Shown: positions 8,322 through 28,103, counted from the stretch's first letter. The stretch is 64,000 bases of DNA from Hyphomicrobium denitrificans ATCC 51888 (GCF_000143145.1 NC_014313.1:1054001-1118000), one strand, 5' to 3'. Notes: generated by a model from the sequence alone, not told the origin. Program-made: numbers and translations.

Positions 8322-8484
8322 CATCGACACCGGCCGGGCCGCTCCCGGTCGGTGTCGATGTCTATTCATACCGCGCCTTCCTGCTGGCTCTCTGGATCGA
8401 GAGTCGGAAGGCGCAAATGAAGAACGGTTTTCCGGAGGGCCTGAGGTTCGAGCAACCTCGAAAAGGGCCTTCCGGTGAACCGTT
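8322..8484 (+). promoter_or_regulatory. Three consecutive hairpins between rplL and rpoB
   Basis: Hairpin 1 pairs 8322-8338 with 8344-8360 (17 base pairs with one G-U, five-base loop). Hairpin 2 pairs GCGCCTTCC at 8373-8381 with GGAAGGCGC at 8406-8414. Hairpin 3 pairs AACGGTT at 8423-8429 with AACCGTT at 8478-8484 and contains a smaller GAGGTT/AACCTC stem. None has a T-tract, so simple intrinsic termination is unlikely. In E. coli this intergenic region carries an attenuator and an RNase III processing site, and the same role is inferred here. Confidence 0.55.
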
Positions 8485-8574
8485 TCAGGAGCGCCCCCGT
8501 CAGTTTGGGGTGCTCGACGGCCGAAAATTGGATCGCGGGGCCTCCCCCGCATACGAGAGCACGAAGGGACCGAC

Positions 8575-12726
<4,152 letters not shown>

Positions 12727-12736
12727 CACAATCCCA

Positions 12737-12838
12737 CCTCTCCCCGCATGCGGGGGGAGGACCGGGGTGAGGGGCAGCCTCACGCGACGACGCTGCTGCC
12801 CCTTACCCGAACCCTCTTCCCGTCCTGCGGGATGAGGG
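12737..12838. repeat. Composite palindromic repeat element between rpoB and rpoC
   Basis: Three adjacent palindromes fill most of the rpoB-rpoC spacer. The first is CCTCTCCCC/GGGGGGAGG around GCATGC (12737-12760). The second is a 14-base stem pairing 12765-12778 with 12795-12808. The third pairs CCCTCTTCCCG at 12812-12822 with CGGGATGAGGG at 12828-12838. The CTCTCCCCGC...GGTGAGGGGC wording is typical of dispersed intergenic palindromes in Rhizobiales. A shorter related unit lies between tuf and rpsJ. It is probably a repeat insertion tolerated inside the operon and transcribed as RNA structure. Confidence 0.7.
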
Positions 12839-12893
12839 CCTGAAAATTCCACGGGCTTGGCGTTGCCCCGCTGAGCCCTCGAGGAGACAGCCG

Positions 12894-17114
<4,221 letters not shown>

Positions 17115-17147
17115 TGCGCGGCTTCGATCCGAGCTGATTGATTGTTT

Positions 17148-17184
17148 GAACGGCCGTCTCCTCAAGAGGCGGCCGTTCTTTTTT
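17148..17184 (+). terminator. Intrinsic terminator after rpoC
   Basis: A 13-base stem (GAACGGCCGTCTC with GAGGCGGCCGTTC, one G-U) and a five-base loop CTCAA are followed directly by TTTTTT. It lies 33 bases after the rpoC stop and separates the rpoBC transcript from the str operon. Confidence 0.9.
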
Positions 17185-17597
17185 AGCGCGAGGCGACTGA
17201 ATCAAAGCCGTCGCGCAGCGCGTGCTTAAATTTACGTTGCGGTGACGGCGTTAAATTCTTCGGGCAGACAACCGGTCGCAGCTCTATTTGCCCATTTCGG
17301 CATGAACGGGCGAAAATAATCTCTTCCGATGCGGGCCGGGCTGTTGACCAATATTGCGGGTGCATATATAGCTCCGCCCACTCTCACGGAAGGTGGTAGG
17401 TCGTCCGGCGCTCTTAGCGCCATTTTGGGCCTAAACGCTCCCGTTTATAAAGCAGAGCATATCGACGGGCCATGATCTGCCACCTGAACGGGCGGCACGA
17501 TCCTCTGGTTTTTTCATGCTAGGGGCGACTTCGCACCTGGCAGGTTTGCTTGGCGTATTCCCAATCGGGGATGGGTCATGAGGTCAGGATTGGGCGA
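17185..17597 (+). promoter_or_regulatory. Untranslated str-operon promoter and leader region
   Basis: About 410 bases without a gene. The best promoter match is TTGACC at 17344-17349 and TATAGC at 17367-17372, a spacing of 17 bases (TATATA at 17365 overlaps). Transcription would start near 17379, giving a leader of about 220 bases before rpsL. Just downstream is a compact hairpin GGCGCT/AGCGCC (17407-17421) followed by ATTTT, which could act as an early pause or attenuator. The region is more AT-rich than its surroundings, as expected of a strong promoter. The start of transcription is inferred. Confidence 0.5.
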
Positions 17598-17969
17598 ATG
17601 CCGACGATACAACAGTTGATCCGCAAGCCGCGCGTAAAGCCGGTTTATCGCGAGAAGTCGCGCCACATGGAAGCCTGCCCGCAGAAGCGGGGCGTCTGCA
17701 CGCGCGTTTATACGACGACGCCGAAGAAGCCGAACTCGGCGCTTCGTAAGGTCGCCAAGATCCGGCTGACCAACGGCTTTGAAGTCATCGGCTATATCCC
17801 GGGCGAAGGCCATAACCTGCAGGAGCACTCTGTGGTGCTCATCCGCGGCGGCCGCGTGAAGGACTTGCCGGGCGTTCGCTATCACATCGTCCGCGGCGTG
17901 CTCGATACGCAGGGCGTTGCAGCCCGCCGTCAGCGGCGTTCGAAATACGGTGCGAAGCGGCCGAAGTAA
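17598..17969 (+). CDS. rpsL: 30S ribosomal protein S12
   Basis: 123 residues. [12 protein letters not shown] is the standard start, and an upstream in-frame ATG at 17550 is rejected because it would add 16 non-conserved residues. The decoding-site loops are wild type ([13 protein letters not shown] and [13 protein letters not shown]), so no streptomycin-resistance substitution is seen at the common lysines. It is the first gene of the str operon. Confidence 0.98.
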   Translation: MPTIQQLIRKPRVKPVYREKSRHMEACPQKRGVCTRVYTTTPKKPNSALRKVAKIRLTNGFEVIGYIPGEGHNLQEHSVVLIRGGRVKDLPGVRYHIVRGVLDTQGVAARRQRRSKYGAKRPK

Positions 17970-18037
17970 GCGGCCGATGTTTCGGGCCGGATTGTCTGGC
18001 CCACCACAAGCAGAATTGAAGCGAAGGGTCAGTCAGA

Positions 18038-18508
18038 ATGTCTCGTCGTCACGCGGCGCAAAAGCGGGAAGTGATCCCGGATCCGAAGTTCAACGACCTC
18101 GTCGTCACCAAGTTCATGAACGCGGTGATGGAACATGGTAAGAAGTCGGTTGCCGAGCGCATGGTTTATGGTGCGTTCGAAAAGATGGAACAGAAGGGCA
18201 AGGCGAACCCGCTCGATCTCTTCCGTCAGGCGCTCGACAATGTCATGCCGGCAGTCGAGGTTCGTTCTCGCCGCGTCGGTGGCGCCACGTATCAGGTGCC
18301 GGTCGAAGTTCGTAACGAGCGCCGTCAGGCTCTCGCGATCCGTTGGCTCATCGCTGCCGCACGTTCGCGCAACGAGTCGACGCTGATCGACAAGCTTTCG
18401 GGCGAATTGCTCGACGCAGCAAACAATCGCGGCACCGCCGTCAAGAAGCGGGAAGACACGCACAAGATGGCGGAAGCCAACCGCGCCTTCTCGCACTACC
18501 GCTGGTAG
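18038..18508 (+). CDS. rpsG: 30S ribosomal protein S7
   Basis: 156 residues. Typical motifs: [42 protein letters not shown] and [20 protein letters not shown]7 nucleates assembly of the 30S head and is the classical autoregulator of the str operon. It sits 68 bases after rpsL and 31 bases before fusA. Confidence 0.98.
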   Translation: MSRRHAAQKREVIPDPKFNDLVVTKFMNAVMEHGKKSVAERMVYGAFEKMEQKGKANPLDLFRQALDNVMPAVEVRSRRVGGATYQVPVEVRNERRQALAIRWLIAAARSRNESTLIDKLSGELLDAANNRGTAVKKREDTHKMAEANRAFSHYRW

Positions 18509-18539
18509 GACAGACCTTTAAGGATTTTCGAGGCACCCA

Positions 18540-20630
18540 ATGGCCCGACAGTACCCGATCGAGGATTATCGCAATTTCGGCATCATGGCGCACATTGATG
18601 CTGGAAAAACCACGACCACCGAGCGAATCCTCTATTTCACCGGCCGTAACTACAAAATCGGCGAGACGCACGATGGCGCCTCGACGATGGACTTCATGGA
18701 TCAGGAAGCCGAGCGCGGCATCACGATCACGTCGGCTGCGACGACCTGTTTCTGGACCGGCCGCGACGGCAAGAAGCGCCGCCTGAACATCATCGACACC
18801 CCAGGCCACGTCGACTTCACGATCGAAGTCGAGCGTTCGCTGCGCGTGCTGGATGGCGCGGTTTGCGTTCTCGACTCGAACCAGGGCGTCGAGCCGCAGA
18901 CGGAAACCGTCTGGCGTCAGGGCGACAAGTACAACGTTCCGCGCATCATCTTCGCCAACAAGATGGATAAGACCGGCGCCGACTTCTACATGTGCGTCGA
19001 CGACATCAAGGCGAAGCTCGGCGCGCGTCCCGTGCCGATGCAGATTCCGATCGGTGCCGAGTCGAACTTCCAGGGCGTCATCGATCTCATCACGATGAAG
19101 TCGATCATCTGGGACGGCGACGGCAAAGACTCGAAGATGGTCGAGGGTGAAATCCCGGCAGACCTCGTCGACAAGGCCAACGAATATCGCGCCGCGATGA
19201 TCGAAGCCGCCGTCGAAATGGACGACGCTGCGCTCGAAGCCTTCCTCGAAGGCAAGGAGCCCGACGCCGACACGCTGCGCAAGCTGGTTCGCAAGGCGAC
19301 CGTCAAGGGCGTCTTCTATCCGATGTACTGCGGTTCGGCTTTCAAGAACAAAGGCGTGCAGCCGCTCCTCGATGCGGTTGTCGACTTCCTGCCGGCTCCG
19401 ATCGATCGCGAAGCCTACAAGGGCACGGATCCGAAGACCGGCAACGAGCTTCTCCGCAAGCCGTCCGACAACGAGCCGCTGTCGCTGATCGCTTTCAAGA
19501 TCATGAGCTTCGAGCACGTCGGCTCGATCACGTTCTGCCGTATCTACTCGGGTAAGCTCGAGCAGGGCATGGCGCTCGCGAACACCTCGCGTGACAAGAA
19601 AGAGCGCGCCGGCCGCATGTATCTGATGCATGCCGCCGACCGCGAAGAAATCAAGGAAGCCTATGCGGGCGACATCGTCGCTCTGCAGGGTCTGAAGGAC
19701 ACGCGCACCGGCGAAACGCTTTGCGATCCGTCGAAGCCCGTCATTCTCGAAAAGATGGAGTTCCCGGAACCCGTCATCGAAATGAAGATCGAGCCGAAGA
19801 CGAAGGCCGATCAGGAGAAGATGGCTATCGCGCTCAATACGATGTCGCTCGAAGATCCGTCCTTCCGCGTCTCGGTTCACCCCGAGTCGGGCGAGACGAT
19901 CCTGAAGGGCATGGGCGAACTTCATCTCGACATCAAGGTCGATATCCTGAAGCGCACCTACGGCGTCGAAGCGATGACCGGCGCTCCGCAGGTCGCTTAC
20001 CGTGAAACGCTCGCGCGTCCGACGGAGATCGACTACACGCATAAGAAGCAGACCGGCGGTACGGGTCAGTTCGCACGCGTCAAGCTGAAGCTCGAGCCGA
20101 ACGAAGTCGGCAAAGGCAACGAGTTCTCGACGTCGATCGTCGGCGGTTCGATCCCGAAGGAATACATTCCGGGCGTCGAAAAGGGCGTCAAGTCGGTCTG
20201 GGACAACGGTATCCTGATCGGCTTCCCGATGGTCGACATGAAGGTCAACCTCTATGACGGCGCGTTCCACGAAGTGGACTCGTCCGCGATCGCATTCGAA
20301 ATCGCGACGCGCGCTGCCATGAAGGAAGGCTGCGAAAAGGCGGGCGTCAAGATTCTCGAGCCCGTCATGGACGTCGAAGTCGTGTCGCCGGGCGAATTCG
20401 TCGGCGGTATCATCGGCGACATCAACTCGCGGCGCGGTCAGATCCGCACGCAGGAGATGCGCGGCAACGCAACGGTCATCCGTGCGTATGTCCCGCTCGC
20501 CAACATGTTCGGCTACATCAATACGCTGCGTTCGATGTCGACCGGTCGCGCGCAGTACACGATGCAGTTTGCACATTACGCGGACGTTCCGCGTAACGTC
20601 GCGGACGAGGTTAAAGCAAAGTACGCCTAA
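18540..20630 (+). CDS. fusA: Elongation factor G
   Basis: 696 residues, five-domain EF-G. GTPase motifs are complete: AHIDAGKTT at about 17-25, the intact switch [22 protein letters not shown] and NKMD. Domain IV-V motifs ([35 protein letters not shown]) are conserved. It catalyses ribosomal translocation and recycling. Its canonical RGITI contrasts with the altered switch I of the neighbouring tuf product. Confidence 0.98.
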   Translation: MARQYPIEDYRNFGIMAHIDAGKTTTTERILYFTGRNYKIGETHDGASTMDFMDQEAERGITITSAATTCFWTGRDGKKRRLNIIDTPGHVDFTIEVERSLRVLDGAVCVLDSNQGVEPQTETVWRQGDKYNVPRIIFANKMDKTGADFYMCVDDIKAKLGARPVPMQIPIGAESNFQGVIDLITMKSIIWDGDGKDSKMVEGEIPADLVDKANEYRAAMIEAAVEMDDAALEAFLEGKEPDADTLRKLVRKATVKGVFYPMYCGSAFKNKGVQPLLDAVVDFLPAPIDREAYKGTDPKTGNELLRKPSDNEPLSLIAFKIMSFEHVGSITFCRIYSGKLEQGMALANTSRDKKERAGRMYLMHAADREEIKEAYAGDIVALQGLKDTRTGETLCDPSKPVILEKMEFPEPVIEMKIEPKTKADQEKMAIALNTMSLEDPSFRVSVHPESGETILKGMGELHLDIKVDILKRTYGVEAMTGAPQVAYRETLARPTEIDYTHKKQTGGTGQFARVKLKLEPNEVGKGNEFSTSIVGGSIPKEYIPGVEKGVKSVWDNGILIGFPMVDMKVNLYDGAFHEVDSSAIAFEIATRAAMKEGCEKAGVKILEPVMDVEVVSPGEFVGGIIGDINSRRGQIRTQEMRGNATVIRAYVPLANMFGYINTLRSMSTGRAQYTMQFAHYADVPRNVADEVKAKYA

Positions 20631-20695
20631 AGACGTTTTTGAGAGATCTCCGGTGAGAGCCGGGGCCGAGTAAGGAAGACTGAGGAGAGCCAACG

Positions 20696-21904
<1,209 letters not shown>

Positions 21905-21915
21905 GGGTTTTCCTT

Positions 21916-21941
21916 CTCCCCGCCGTAACCGCGGCGGGGAG
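21916..21941. repeat. Short palindromic repeat between tuf and rpsJ
   Basis: CTCCCCGCCG (21916-21925), a six-base loop and CGGCGGGGAG (21932-21941) form a perfect ten-base stem 11 bases after the tuf stop. The CTCCCCGC core resembles the first unit of the rpoB-rpoC repeat. There is no T-tract, so it is read as a dispersed palindrome inside the transcript rather than a terminator. Confidence 0.6.
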
Positions 21942-21961
21942 GGGGAGAGTGGAGCAAAGCA

Positions 21962-22270
21962 ATGCACGGCCAAAACATCCGCATCCGGCTCAAGGCGTTC
22001 GATCATCGCATTCTCGATGCATCGACCCGTGAGATCGTGAATACGGCTAAACGCACCGGTGCTGAGGTTCGTGGTCCGATTCCGCTGCCGACCCGCATCG
22101 AGCGTTTTACGGTCAACCGTTCGCCGCACATCGACAAGAAGAGCCGTGAGCAGTTCGAAATGCGGACTCACAAGCGTCTCCTCGACATCGTCGATCCGAC
22201 GCCGCAGACGGTCGACGCATTGATGAAGCTTGACCTTGCCGCCGGTGTCGACGTCGAGATCAAACTTTAA
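21962..22270 (+). CDS. rpsJ: 30S ribosomal protein S10
   Basis: 102 residues. [22 protein letters not shown], the flexible loop [26 protein letters not shown] and the RRLL-equivalent [10 protein letters not shown] are conserved. S10 assembles the 30S head and also partners NusB and NusG. It opens the S10 gene set and is joined to the str operon by the 57-base tuf-rpsJ gap. Confidence 0.97.
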   Translation: MHGQNIRIRLKAFDHRILDASTREIVNTAKRTGAEVRGPIPLPTRIERFTVNRSPHIDKKSREQFEMRTHKRLLDIVDPTPQTVDALMKLDLAAGVDVEIKL

Positions 22271-22334
22271 ACCAAGGTTTTTAAGGGCCCTCTGGCGGTA
22301 ACGCGAATGGCCCCAACGATAGGAAGGAATGCAC

Positions 22335-23036
22335 ATGCGTTCCGGGGTAATTGCACAGAAGGTCGGCATGACCCGCATCTTTACCGATGCAGGCGAGCAT
22401 GTCCCTGTGACCGTGCTGAGGCTCGAGAACCTTCAGGTTCTCTCGCATCGCACGGTTGAAAAGAACGGCTACACCGCCATCCAGGTTGGTGGTGGAACGC
22501 GCAAGCCTTCGCGGCTGACGAAAGCTGATCGCGGCACGTTCGCGAAGGCTGAAGTCGAGCCGAAGCGCAAGATTGCAGAGTTTCGTGTCAGTCCTGAGAA
22601 CCTGATCGATGTTGGCGCCGAAATCACGGCTGACCACTTCGTTCCGGGTCAATTCGTGGACGTGACGGGCACCACGCAGGGCAAGGGCTTCCAGGGCGCA
22701 ATGAAGCGCTGGAACTTCGGCGGCTTGCGCGCAACGCACGGCGTCTCGGTCACGCACCGCGCGCACGGTTCGACCGGTCAGCGCCAGGACCCGGGCAAAG
22801 TGTTCAAGGGCAAGAAGATGGCCGGTCATCTCGGCGACGAGCGCGTCACGACGCAGAACCTCGTCGTCGCCAAGATCGACAAGGCTCGCGGTCTCGTCAT
22901 GGTGCGCGGCGCGGTTCCGGGCTCGAAGGGCGGTTGGGTTATCGTTCGCGACGCGGTGAAGAAAGCCGCTCCGGCGGATCTGCCGAAGCCGGGCGCATTC
23001 ACGCCCCGCGGCGAAGCGAAGAAGGAAGGCGCGTGA
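22335..23036 (+). CDS. rplC: 50S ribosomal protein L3
   Basis: 233 residues. [16 protein letters not shown] is the typical start. The loop that reaches the peptidyl transferase centre ([26 protein letters not shown]) is intact, including the glutamine that is methylated in relatives. ATG 22335 is preferred to ATG 22329 because AGGAAGGA ends immediately before the latter. The stop codon overlaps the rplD start (TGATG). Confidence 0.96.
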   Translation: MRSGVIAQKVGMTRIFTDAGEHVPVTVLRLENLQVLSHRTVEKNGYTAIQVGGGTRKPSRLTKADRGTFAKAEVEPKRKIAEFRVSPENLIDVGAEITADHFVPGQFVDVTGTTQGKGFQGAMKRWNFGGLRATHGVSVTHRAHGSTGQRQDPGKVFKGKKMAGHLGDERVTTQNLVVAKIDKARGLVMVRGAVPGSKGGWVIVRDAVKKAAPADLPKPGAFTPRGEAKKEGA

Positions 23037-23653
23037 TGAAAGCTGAAGTCACGAACCTCGACGCCAGCAAGGCTGGTGACATCGATCTCGCCGACGAGAT
23101 CTTCGGTCTCGAGGTCCGCAACGATCTCATTCACCGCATGGTGCGCTATCAGACTCTGAAGCGCATGGCTGGCACGCATCACGCCCAGGATCGCTCGGAA
23201 GTTGCCGTCACCGGCAAGAAGATGACGAAACAGAAGGGCACGGGCGGCGCACGTCACGGCGACAAGTCGGCTCCGCAGTTCCGCGGCGGCGGCAAGGCGT
23301 TCGGTCCGAAGCCTCGTTCGCACGCGATCGAGCTGCCGAAGAAGGTTCGCGCGCTGGCTCTTCGCCACGCTCTCTCTTCGAAGGCAAAGGCCGGCGAGAT
23401 CGTCGTCATCGACAAGGCAACGTCGGAAGGCAAGACCGGCGCGCTGAAGGCACAGTTCGCAAAGCTGTCGCTCGACAACGCGCTGATCATCGACGGCGCC
23501 GAGCTCGAGCCGACGTTCGCACGCGCGGCGCGCAACATTCCGAATATCGACGTGCTCCCGGTTCAGGGTATCAACGTCTACGACATTCTGCGTCGTAGAA
23601 AGCTGGTGCTGACCCGCGCGGCCGTTGCAGCGCTGGAGGCGCGGTTCAAATGA
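23036..23653 (+). CDS. rplD: 50S ribosomal protein L4
   Basis: 205 residues. The extended loop that lines the exit tunnel reads [25 protein letters not shown], and the globular part ends in [20 protein letters not shown]. The start ATG shares one base with the rplC stop, and the end overlaps rplW by four bases, so the three are translationally coupled. L4 is the feedback regulator of the S10 operon in gamma-proteobacteria. No matching leader is claimed here. Confidence 0.96.
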   Translation: MKAEVTNLDASKAGDIDLADEIFGLEVRNDLIHRMVRYQTLKRMAGTHHAQDRSEVAVTGKKMTKQKGTGGARHGDKSAPQFRGGGKAFGPKPRSHAIELPKKVRALALRHALSSKAKAGEIVVIDKATSEGKTGALKAQFAKLSLDNALIIDGAELEPTFARAARNIPNIDVLPVQGINVYDILRRRKLVLTRAAVAALEARFK

Positions 23654-23946
23654 CGACGAAACGCTCCGCTTACGACGTCATCGTTGCGCCGGTCATCACG
23701 GAAAAGGCAACGCTTGCGTCCGAAGCCAACCAGGTGATCTTCAAGGTCAAGCCTGACGCAACGAAGACCGAGATCAAGAACGCGATCGAGACCCTCTTCA
23801 AGGTCAAGGTCAAGTCGGTGAACACGATCGTTCGCAAGGGCAAGCTGAAGGCGTTCCGCGGCGTCAAAGCCGTGTTGAGCGATACGAAGAGGGCCGTCGT
23901 GACGCTCGAGAGCGGTCATTCGATCGACGTGACGACAGGGCTCTAA
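23650..23946 (+). CDS. rplW: 50S ribosomal protein L23
   Basis: 98 residues. [26 protein letters not shown] is the family signature, and the tail [13 protein letters not shown] segment reads [11 protein letters not shown]23 sits at the tunnel exit and docks trigger factor and SRP. The start overlaps the rplD stop in an ATGA arrangement. It is followed by rplB after 12 bases. Confidence 0.96.
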   Translation: MTTKRSAYDVIVAPVITEKATLASEANQVIFKVKPDATKTEIKNAIETLFKVKVKSVNTIVRKGKLKAFRGVKAVLSDTKRAVVTLESGHSIDVTTGL

Positions 23947-23958
23947 GGGAAACGCATC

Positions 23959-24783
23959 ATGGCGCTTAAGACATACAACCCGACGTCGCCCGGACGCCGC
24001 CACCTGATTCAGGTCGACAAGTCGACGCTGTGGAAGGGCAAGCCGGTCAAGGTTCTCGTCGAGGGCCTGACCAAGACGGGCGGTCGCAACAGCGATGGCC
24101 GCATCACGTCGCGCCACATCGGCGGCGGCGCCAAGCGCGCCTATCGCCGGATCGACTTCCGTCGCCGCAAGTACGATGCGCCGGCGACCGTCGAGCGCCT
24201 TGAGTACGATCCGAACCGGACCGCATTCATCGCTCTCCTCAAGTACGAGGACGGAACGCAGGCCTACATCCTCGCTCCGCAGCGTCTCGGTGTTGGCGAC
24301 ACGGTCGTCGCGGGCACCAAGGTCGACGTGAAGCCGGGCAATGCGATGCCGCTCGCCGCGATGCCGATCGGCACGATCGTCCACAACGTCGAGATGAAGC
24401 CCGGCAAGGGTGGTCAGATCGCGCGTTCCGCCGGTTCGTTCGTGCAGCTCGTCGGCCGTGACTCAGGTTTCGCCGTTATTCGCCTCAACTCGGGCGAGAC
24501 GCGCAAGGTCAGCGCCGAATGCATGGCGACGGTCGGCGCGGTGTCGAACCCCGATCATATGAACACCGTGGTTGGCAAGGCCGGCCGCACGCGTTTGCTC
24601 GGCCGTCGTCCGACGGTTCGCTCGATTGCGATGAACCCGGTCGATCACCCGAACGGTGGTCGTACCAAGGGCGGCAAGCACTGGGCGACGCCCTGGGGCA
24701 AGCCGACCAAGGGCTTCAAGACGCGCAAGAACAAGACCACGACCAAATACATCGTACGCTCGCGCCAGAAGGCGAAGAAGTAG
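23959..24783 (+). CDS. rplB: 50S ribosomal protein L2 with altered HPHGGGEG loop
   Basis: 274 residues. The N-terminal OB fold and SH3-like core ([40 protein letters not shown]) are normal L2. The catalytic-centre loop is not: the family's MNPVDHPHGGGEGR reads [15 protein letters not shown] here. The second histidine (His229 in E. coli) is asparagine (codon 24652-24654) and about three residues of the Gly/Glu run are missing. The C-terminus ([17 protein letters not shown]) is regular. L2 is needed for subunit association and peptidyl transfer. The frame is intact and the gene is in its usual place, so this is a true variant, not a pseudogene. Confidence 0.96.
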   Translation: MALKTYNPTSPGRRHLIQVDKSTLWKGKPVKVLVEGLTKTGGRNSDGRITSRHIGGGAKRAYRRIDFRRRKYDAPATVERLEYDPNRTAFIALLKYEDGTQAYILAPQRLGVGDTVVAGTKVDVKPGNAMPLAAMPIGTIVHNVEMKPGKGGQIARSAGSFVQLVGRDSGFAVIRLNSGETRKVSAECMATVGAVSNPDHMNTVVGKAGRTRLLGRRPTVRSIAMNPVDHPNGGRTKGGKHWATPWGKPTKGFKTRKNKTTTKYIVRSRQKAKK

Positions 24784-24807
24784 CGGCGAATTGAAGGAGA
24801 TTCGACT

Positions 24808-25086
24808 TTGACACGTTCAGTCTGGAAAGGCCCGTTCGTCGACGGCTACCTCCTGAAGAAGGCGGATAAGTCGCGCTCGTCGGGGCGCAACGAGGTGATC
24901 AAGATCTGGAGCCGCCGCTCCACTATCTTGCCTCAGTTCGTCGGCCTGACCTTCGGCGTGCACAACGGGCAGAAGCATATCCCGGTCGCCGTGACCGAAG
25001 ACATGATCGGCCACAAGTTCGGGGAATTCGCACCGACCCGCATTTTCCACGGGCACGGCGGCGATAAGAAAGCGGTGAAGAGATAA
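24808..25086 (+). CDS. rpsS: 30S ribosomal protein S19
   Basis: 92 residues. [21 protein letters not shown] and the C-terminal [21 protein letters not shown] are standard. S19 lies in the 30S head with S13. The start is a TTG at 24808, supported by GAAGGAGA seven bases upstream and by the match of the N-terminus to the family. Its stop overlaps the rplV start by one base (TAATG). Confidence 0.97.
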   Translation: MTRSVWKGPFVDGYLLKKADKSRSSGRNEVIKIWSRRSTILPQFVGLTFGVHNGQKHIPVAVTEDMIGHKFGEFAPTRIFHGHGGDKKAVKR

Positions 25087-25532
25087 TGGGCAAGCCTAGC
25101 CATCAGCGGCGCCTCGCGGATACCGAGGCCCAGGCGGTTGCGAAGTCGCTGCGCATCTCGCCGCAAAAGCTCAACCTCGTCGCGGGATTGATCCGGGGCA
25201 AGAAGGTCGAACAGGCGCTCGCCGAACTCGAGTTCAGCGAGAAGCGCATTGCGGGCGATGTCCGCAAGTGCGTGATGAGCGCTGTCGCCAACGCCGAGAA
25301 CAACCACTCGCTCGATGTCAATGATCTGGTCGTCGCCGAGGCTTATGTCGGCAAGAACATGGTCTTGAAGCGTTTCCATGCCCGTGGCCGTGGCCGCGGC
25401 GCGGCGATCCTGAAGCCCTTCTCGCAGCTGACCGTCGTCGTCCGTCAGGTCGAAGAGGAAAAGACCGAGAAGAAGGCCGCTAAGAAGCCGGCTGCCGGCA
25501 AGGCTCAGGCGAAGTCCAAGGAGGCCAAGTAA
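25086..25532 (+). CDS. rplV: 50S ribosomal protein L22 with basic C-terminal tail
   Basis: 148 residues, about 35 more than the E. coli protein. The core ([34 protein letters not shown], hairpin [23 protein letters not shown]) is normal. After residue 120 comes a low-complexity Lys/Ala tail ([17 protein letters not shown] and on) that is probably disordered on the ribosome surface. L22 lines the exit tunnel. The gene starts on the rpsS stop codon and rpsC begins two bases after its end. Confidence 0.96.
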   Translation: MGKPSHQRRLADTEAQAVAKSLRISPQKLNLVAGLIRGKKVEQALAELEFSEKRIAGDVRKCVMSAVANAENNHSLDVNDLVVAEAYVGKNMVLKRFHARGRGRGAAILKPFSQLTVVVRQVEEEKTEKKAAKKPAAGKAQAKSKEAK

Positions 25533-25533
25533 T

Positions 25534-26361
25534 ATGGGTCAAAAAGTCAATCCCGTCGGCCTTCGCGTTGGCATCAACCGCACCTGGGACAGCCGCTGGT
25601 TCGCGGCCCGTGGTGAATACGGCAAGCTGCTGCATGAAGATCGCGCGATCCGCAATCACATCATGAAGGAGCAGCGCGAGGCTGGCATTTCGAAGGTCGT
25701 CATCGAGCGCCCGCACAAGAAGTGCCGCGTCACGGTGCAGACCGCGCGCCCCGGCATCCTGATCGGCAAGAAGGGCGAGAAGATCGAGCGCCTGCGCGCC
25801 GACCTCGCGAAGCTGACGAGCTCGGAAGTTCACCTGAACATTCTCGAGATCCGCAAGCCCGAGATCGATGCGACGCTGATCGCCGAAGGCATCGCCCAGC
25901 AGCTCGAGCGCCGCGTTGCGTTCCGCCGTGCGATGAAGCGCGCCGTCCAGTCGGCTCTGCGTCTCGGCGCCATCGGCATTCGTATCAACGTCGCCGGCCG
26001 TCTCGGTGGCGCTGAAATCGCGCGCACGGAATGGTATCGCGAAGGCCGCGTGCCGCTGCACACCTTGCGCGCCGACATCGACTTCGGTTACGGCGTTGCG
26101 CGTACGGCTTACGGCATCATCGGCATCAAGGTTTGGGTCTTCAAGGGCGAGATCATCGAGCACGATCCGATGGCTGCCGACAAGAAGCTTGCTGAAATGC
26201 AGGAAAGCGGCGCGCCGCGCCCGCGTCGCGACGATGGCGACCGTCAGGATCGCGGCAATCGCCGTCCCGGCCGTGGCGGACGTGGCGGTGGACGTGGCCC
26301 CGGATCAGGCGGCAGCGCTCCCGCAGCGTCAGACGCCGGATCATCGACGCCGGAAGCGTAA
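25534..26361 (+). CDS. rpsC: 30S ribosomal protein S3 with Arg/Gly-rich tail
   Basis: 275 residues. The KH domain is clear ([20 protein letters not shown]) and the C-terminal domain carries [22 protein letters not shown]. After about residue 228 there is a low-complexity tail ([19 protein letters not shown], then GGRGG and Ser/Ala repeats) of nearly 50 residues. S3 forms the mRNA entry channel and has helicase activity with S4 and S5. The tail could bind RNA, which is an inference from composition. Confidence 0.96.
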   Translation: MGQKVNPVGLRVGINRTWDSRWFAARGEYGKLLHEDRAIRNHIMKEQREAGISKVVIERPHKKCRVTVQTARPGILIGKKGEKIERLRADLAKLTSSEVHLNILEIRKPEIDATLIAEGIAQQLERRVAFRRAMKRAVQSALRLGAIGIRINVAGRLGGAEIARTEWYREGRVPLHTLRADIDFGYGVARTAYGIIGIKVWVFKGEIIEHDPMAADKKLAEMQESGAPRPRRDDGDRQDRGNRRPGRGGRGGGRGPGSGGSAPAASDAGSSTPEA

Positions 26362-26383
26362 GGACCCGAGAGGCACTTAAGAT

Positions 26384-26794
26384 ATGCTGCAACCGAAACG
26401 GACGAAGTTCCGCAAACAGTTCAAGGGTCGCATTCACGGCGCCGCCAAGTCGGGCACGACGCTCGCCTATGGCGAAGTCGGCTTGAAGGCGATGGAGCCG
26501 GAGCGCCTGACCGCGCGCCAGATCGAAGCCGCACGCCGCGCCATCGCACGCCACACGAAGCGCGCCGGCCGCATGTGGCTGCGCATCTTCCCGGACGTGC
26601 CGGTGTCGAAAAAGCCGGCCGAAGTTCGCATGGGTTCGGGCAAGGGTTCGCCCGAGCTTTGGGTGGCGCGCGTGAAGCCGGGCCGCATCATTTTCGAACT
26701 CGGCGGTCTCAATCAGCAGGTTGCCAAGGAAGCACTGATCCTTGGCGCCGCGAAGTTGCCGATCAAAACGCGCGTCGTTACGCGTCTCGAATAG
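26384..26794 (+). CDS. rplP: 50S ribosomal protein L16
   Basis: 136 residues. [19 protein letters not shown] and the motif [21 protein letters not shown] are diagnostic. The arginine that is hydroxylated in some bacteria lies in RMGSGKG. L16 positions A-site tRNA. It starts 22 bases after rpsC and is followed by rpmC after 16 bases. Confidence 0.97.
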   Translation: MLQPKRTKFRKQFKGRIHGAAKSGTTLAYGEVGLKAMEPERLTARQIEAARRAIARHTKRAGRMWLRIFPDVPVSKKPAEVRMGSGKGSPELWVARVKPGRIIFELGGLNQQVAKEALILGAAKLPIKTRVVTRLE

Positions 26795-26810
26795 GAGTTG
26801 AGGAACAGCC

Positions 26811-27017
26811 ATGGCCGACGATTTCAAAGGCATGTCGCTCGATCAGCTCGACGACCAGCTGGTGAAGCTCAAGAAGGAGCAGTTCAACCTGCGCTTCCAG
26901 CGGGCTTCGGGTCAGCTTGAGAACACCGCGCGCATCCGGATCATCCGCCGCGATATCGCGCGTATCAAAACCGAGGCGAGCGCCAAGCGCGCTGGCAGCG
27001 TCAGAAAAGGCGCGTGA
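26811..27017 (+). CDS. rpmC: 50S ribosomal protein L29
   Basis: 68 residues forming two helices: [46 protein letters not shown]. This is the usual L29 pattern. It lies at the tunnel exit beside L23. A short basic tail ends the protein. Confidence 0.96.
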   Translation: MADDFKGMSLDQLDDQLVKLKKEQFNLRFQRASGQLENTARIRIIRRDIARIKTEASAKRAGSVRKGA

Positions 27018-27031
27018 GGGAGATATAGATT

Positions 27032-27262
27032 ATGCCGAAGCGCGTGTTGCAGGGTGTGGTGGTATCTGACAAGAACGACAAAACCATCGTCGTTCAGGTC
27101 GAGCGCCGCTATACACATCCCCTGCTGAAGAAGACGGTGCGTCGTACGAAGAAGTATCACGCGCATGACGAGAAGAATTCGTTCAAGGTTGGCGACCAGG
27201 TTTCGATCGAAGAGACCCGGCCGATCTCCAAGAACAAACGTTGGATCGCGATTTCACAGTGA
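27032..27262 (+). CDS. rpsQ: 30S ribosomal protein S17
   Basis: 76 residues. [21 protein letters not shown] and the central [21 protein letters not shown] are characteristic, with the final RPISKNKRW motif. S17 is a primary 16S rRNA binder. A 143-base gap with a GCTCTC/GAGAGC stem follows before rplN, which marks the S10/spc boundary. A promoter in that gap is possible but none is clear. Confidence 0.96.
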   Translation: MPKRVLQGVVVSDKNDKTIVVQVERRYTHPLLKKTVRRTKKYHAHDEKNSFKVGDQVSIEETRPISKNKRWIAISQ

Positions 27263-27405
27263 GGCGTTAGCCTCGCTCTCACGCGGTTCGATTTGAGAGC
27301 GCCTTTGAAGCCGTAGGAGCGTTGGGATATTTCCCAAGACCCCGCGAGCCCAAAGGCAAACAAGAATAGGGCTTCTGACGAAGCCGAAAAAGAAGGAACG
27401 ACGCG

Positions 27406-27774
27406 ATGATCCAGATGGAGAGCAATCTCGACGTCGCCGACAACTCGGGCGCGCGCCGCGTTCAGTGCATCAAAGTGCTGGGCGGCTCGAAACGCAAATA
27501 CGCGACCGTCGGCGATACCATCGTCGTCTCCGTGAAGGAGGCGATCCCGAAAGGCCGCGTCAAGAAGGGCCAGGTGATGAAGGCCGTCATCGTCCGCGTC
27601 GCGAAGGGCATCCGCCGCGCCGATGGTTCGCTGATCCGCTTCGACCGCAACGCCGCCGTGCTGATCAACGCCAACGGCGAGCCGGTCGGAACGCGTATTT
27701 TCGGACCCGTCACGCGCGAACTTCGCGCCAAGAACCACATGAAGATCGTTTCGCTTGCGCCGGAGGTTCTCTGA
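27406..27774 (+). CDS. rplN: 50S ribosomal protein L14
   Basis: 122 residues. [33 protein letters not shown] is the standard N-terminus. L14 forms an intersubunit bridge and binds L19. It opens the spc gene set, and its stop overlaps the rplX start (TGATG). Confidence 0.97.
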   Translation: MIQMESNLDVADNSGARRVQCIKVLGGSKRKYATVGDTIVVSVKEAIPKGRVKKGQVMKAVIVRVAKGIRRADGSLIRFDRNAAVLINANGEPVGTRIFGPVTRELRAKNHMKIVSLAPEVL

Positions 27775-28100
27775 TGTCGGCTGCTAAAATCAAAAAGGGC
27801 GACAAGGTCGTCGTCCTCGCCGGCCGCGACAAAGGCAAGAGCGGTGAAGTCATCGAGGTCCGCCCCGGTGAGCATCGCGCGCTCGTTCGTGGCGTCAACA
27901 TGGTGCGTCGCCACCAGCGCCAGTCCGCGAGCCAGGAAGGCGGCATCATTTCGAAAGAGGGTCCGATCGACCTGTCGAATATCGCAGTCGAGGATCCGAA
28001 GGACGGCAAGCCGACCCGCGTCGGCTTCAAGGTCCTGACCGACGGCAAGAAGGTCCGCATCGCAAAACGCTCGGGCGAGCAGATCCCGGAGAAGAACTAG
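27774..28100 (+). CDS. rplX: 50S ribosomal protein L24
   Basis: 108 residues. The KOW motif [23 protein letters not shown] near residues 6-28 and [20 protein letters not shown] identify L24, an assembly initiator. The start ATG at 27774 shares one base with the rplN stop. It is followed by rplE after three bases. Confidence 0.97.
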   Translation: MSAAKIKKGDKVVVLAGRDKGKSGEVIEVRPGEHRALVRGVNMVRRHQRQSASQEGGIISKEGPIDLSNIAVEDPKDGKPTRVGFKVLTDGKKVRIAKRSGEQIPEKN

Positions 28101-28103
28101 GCC

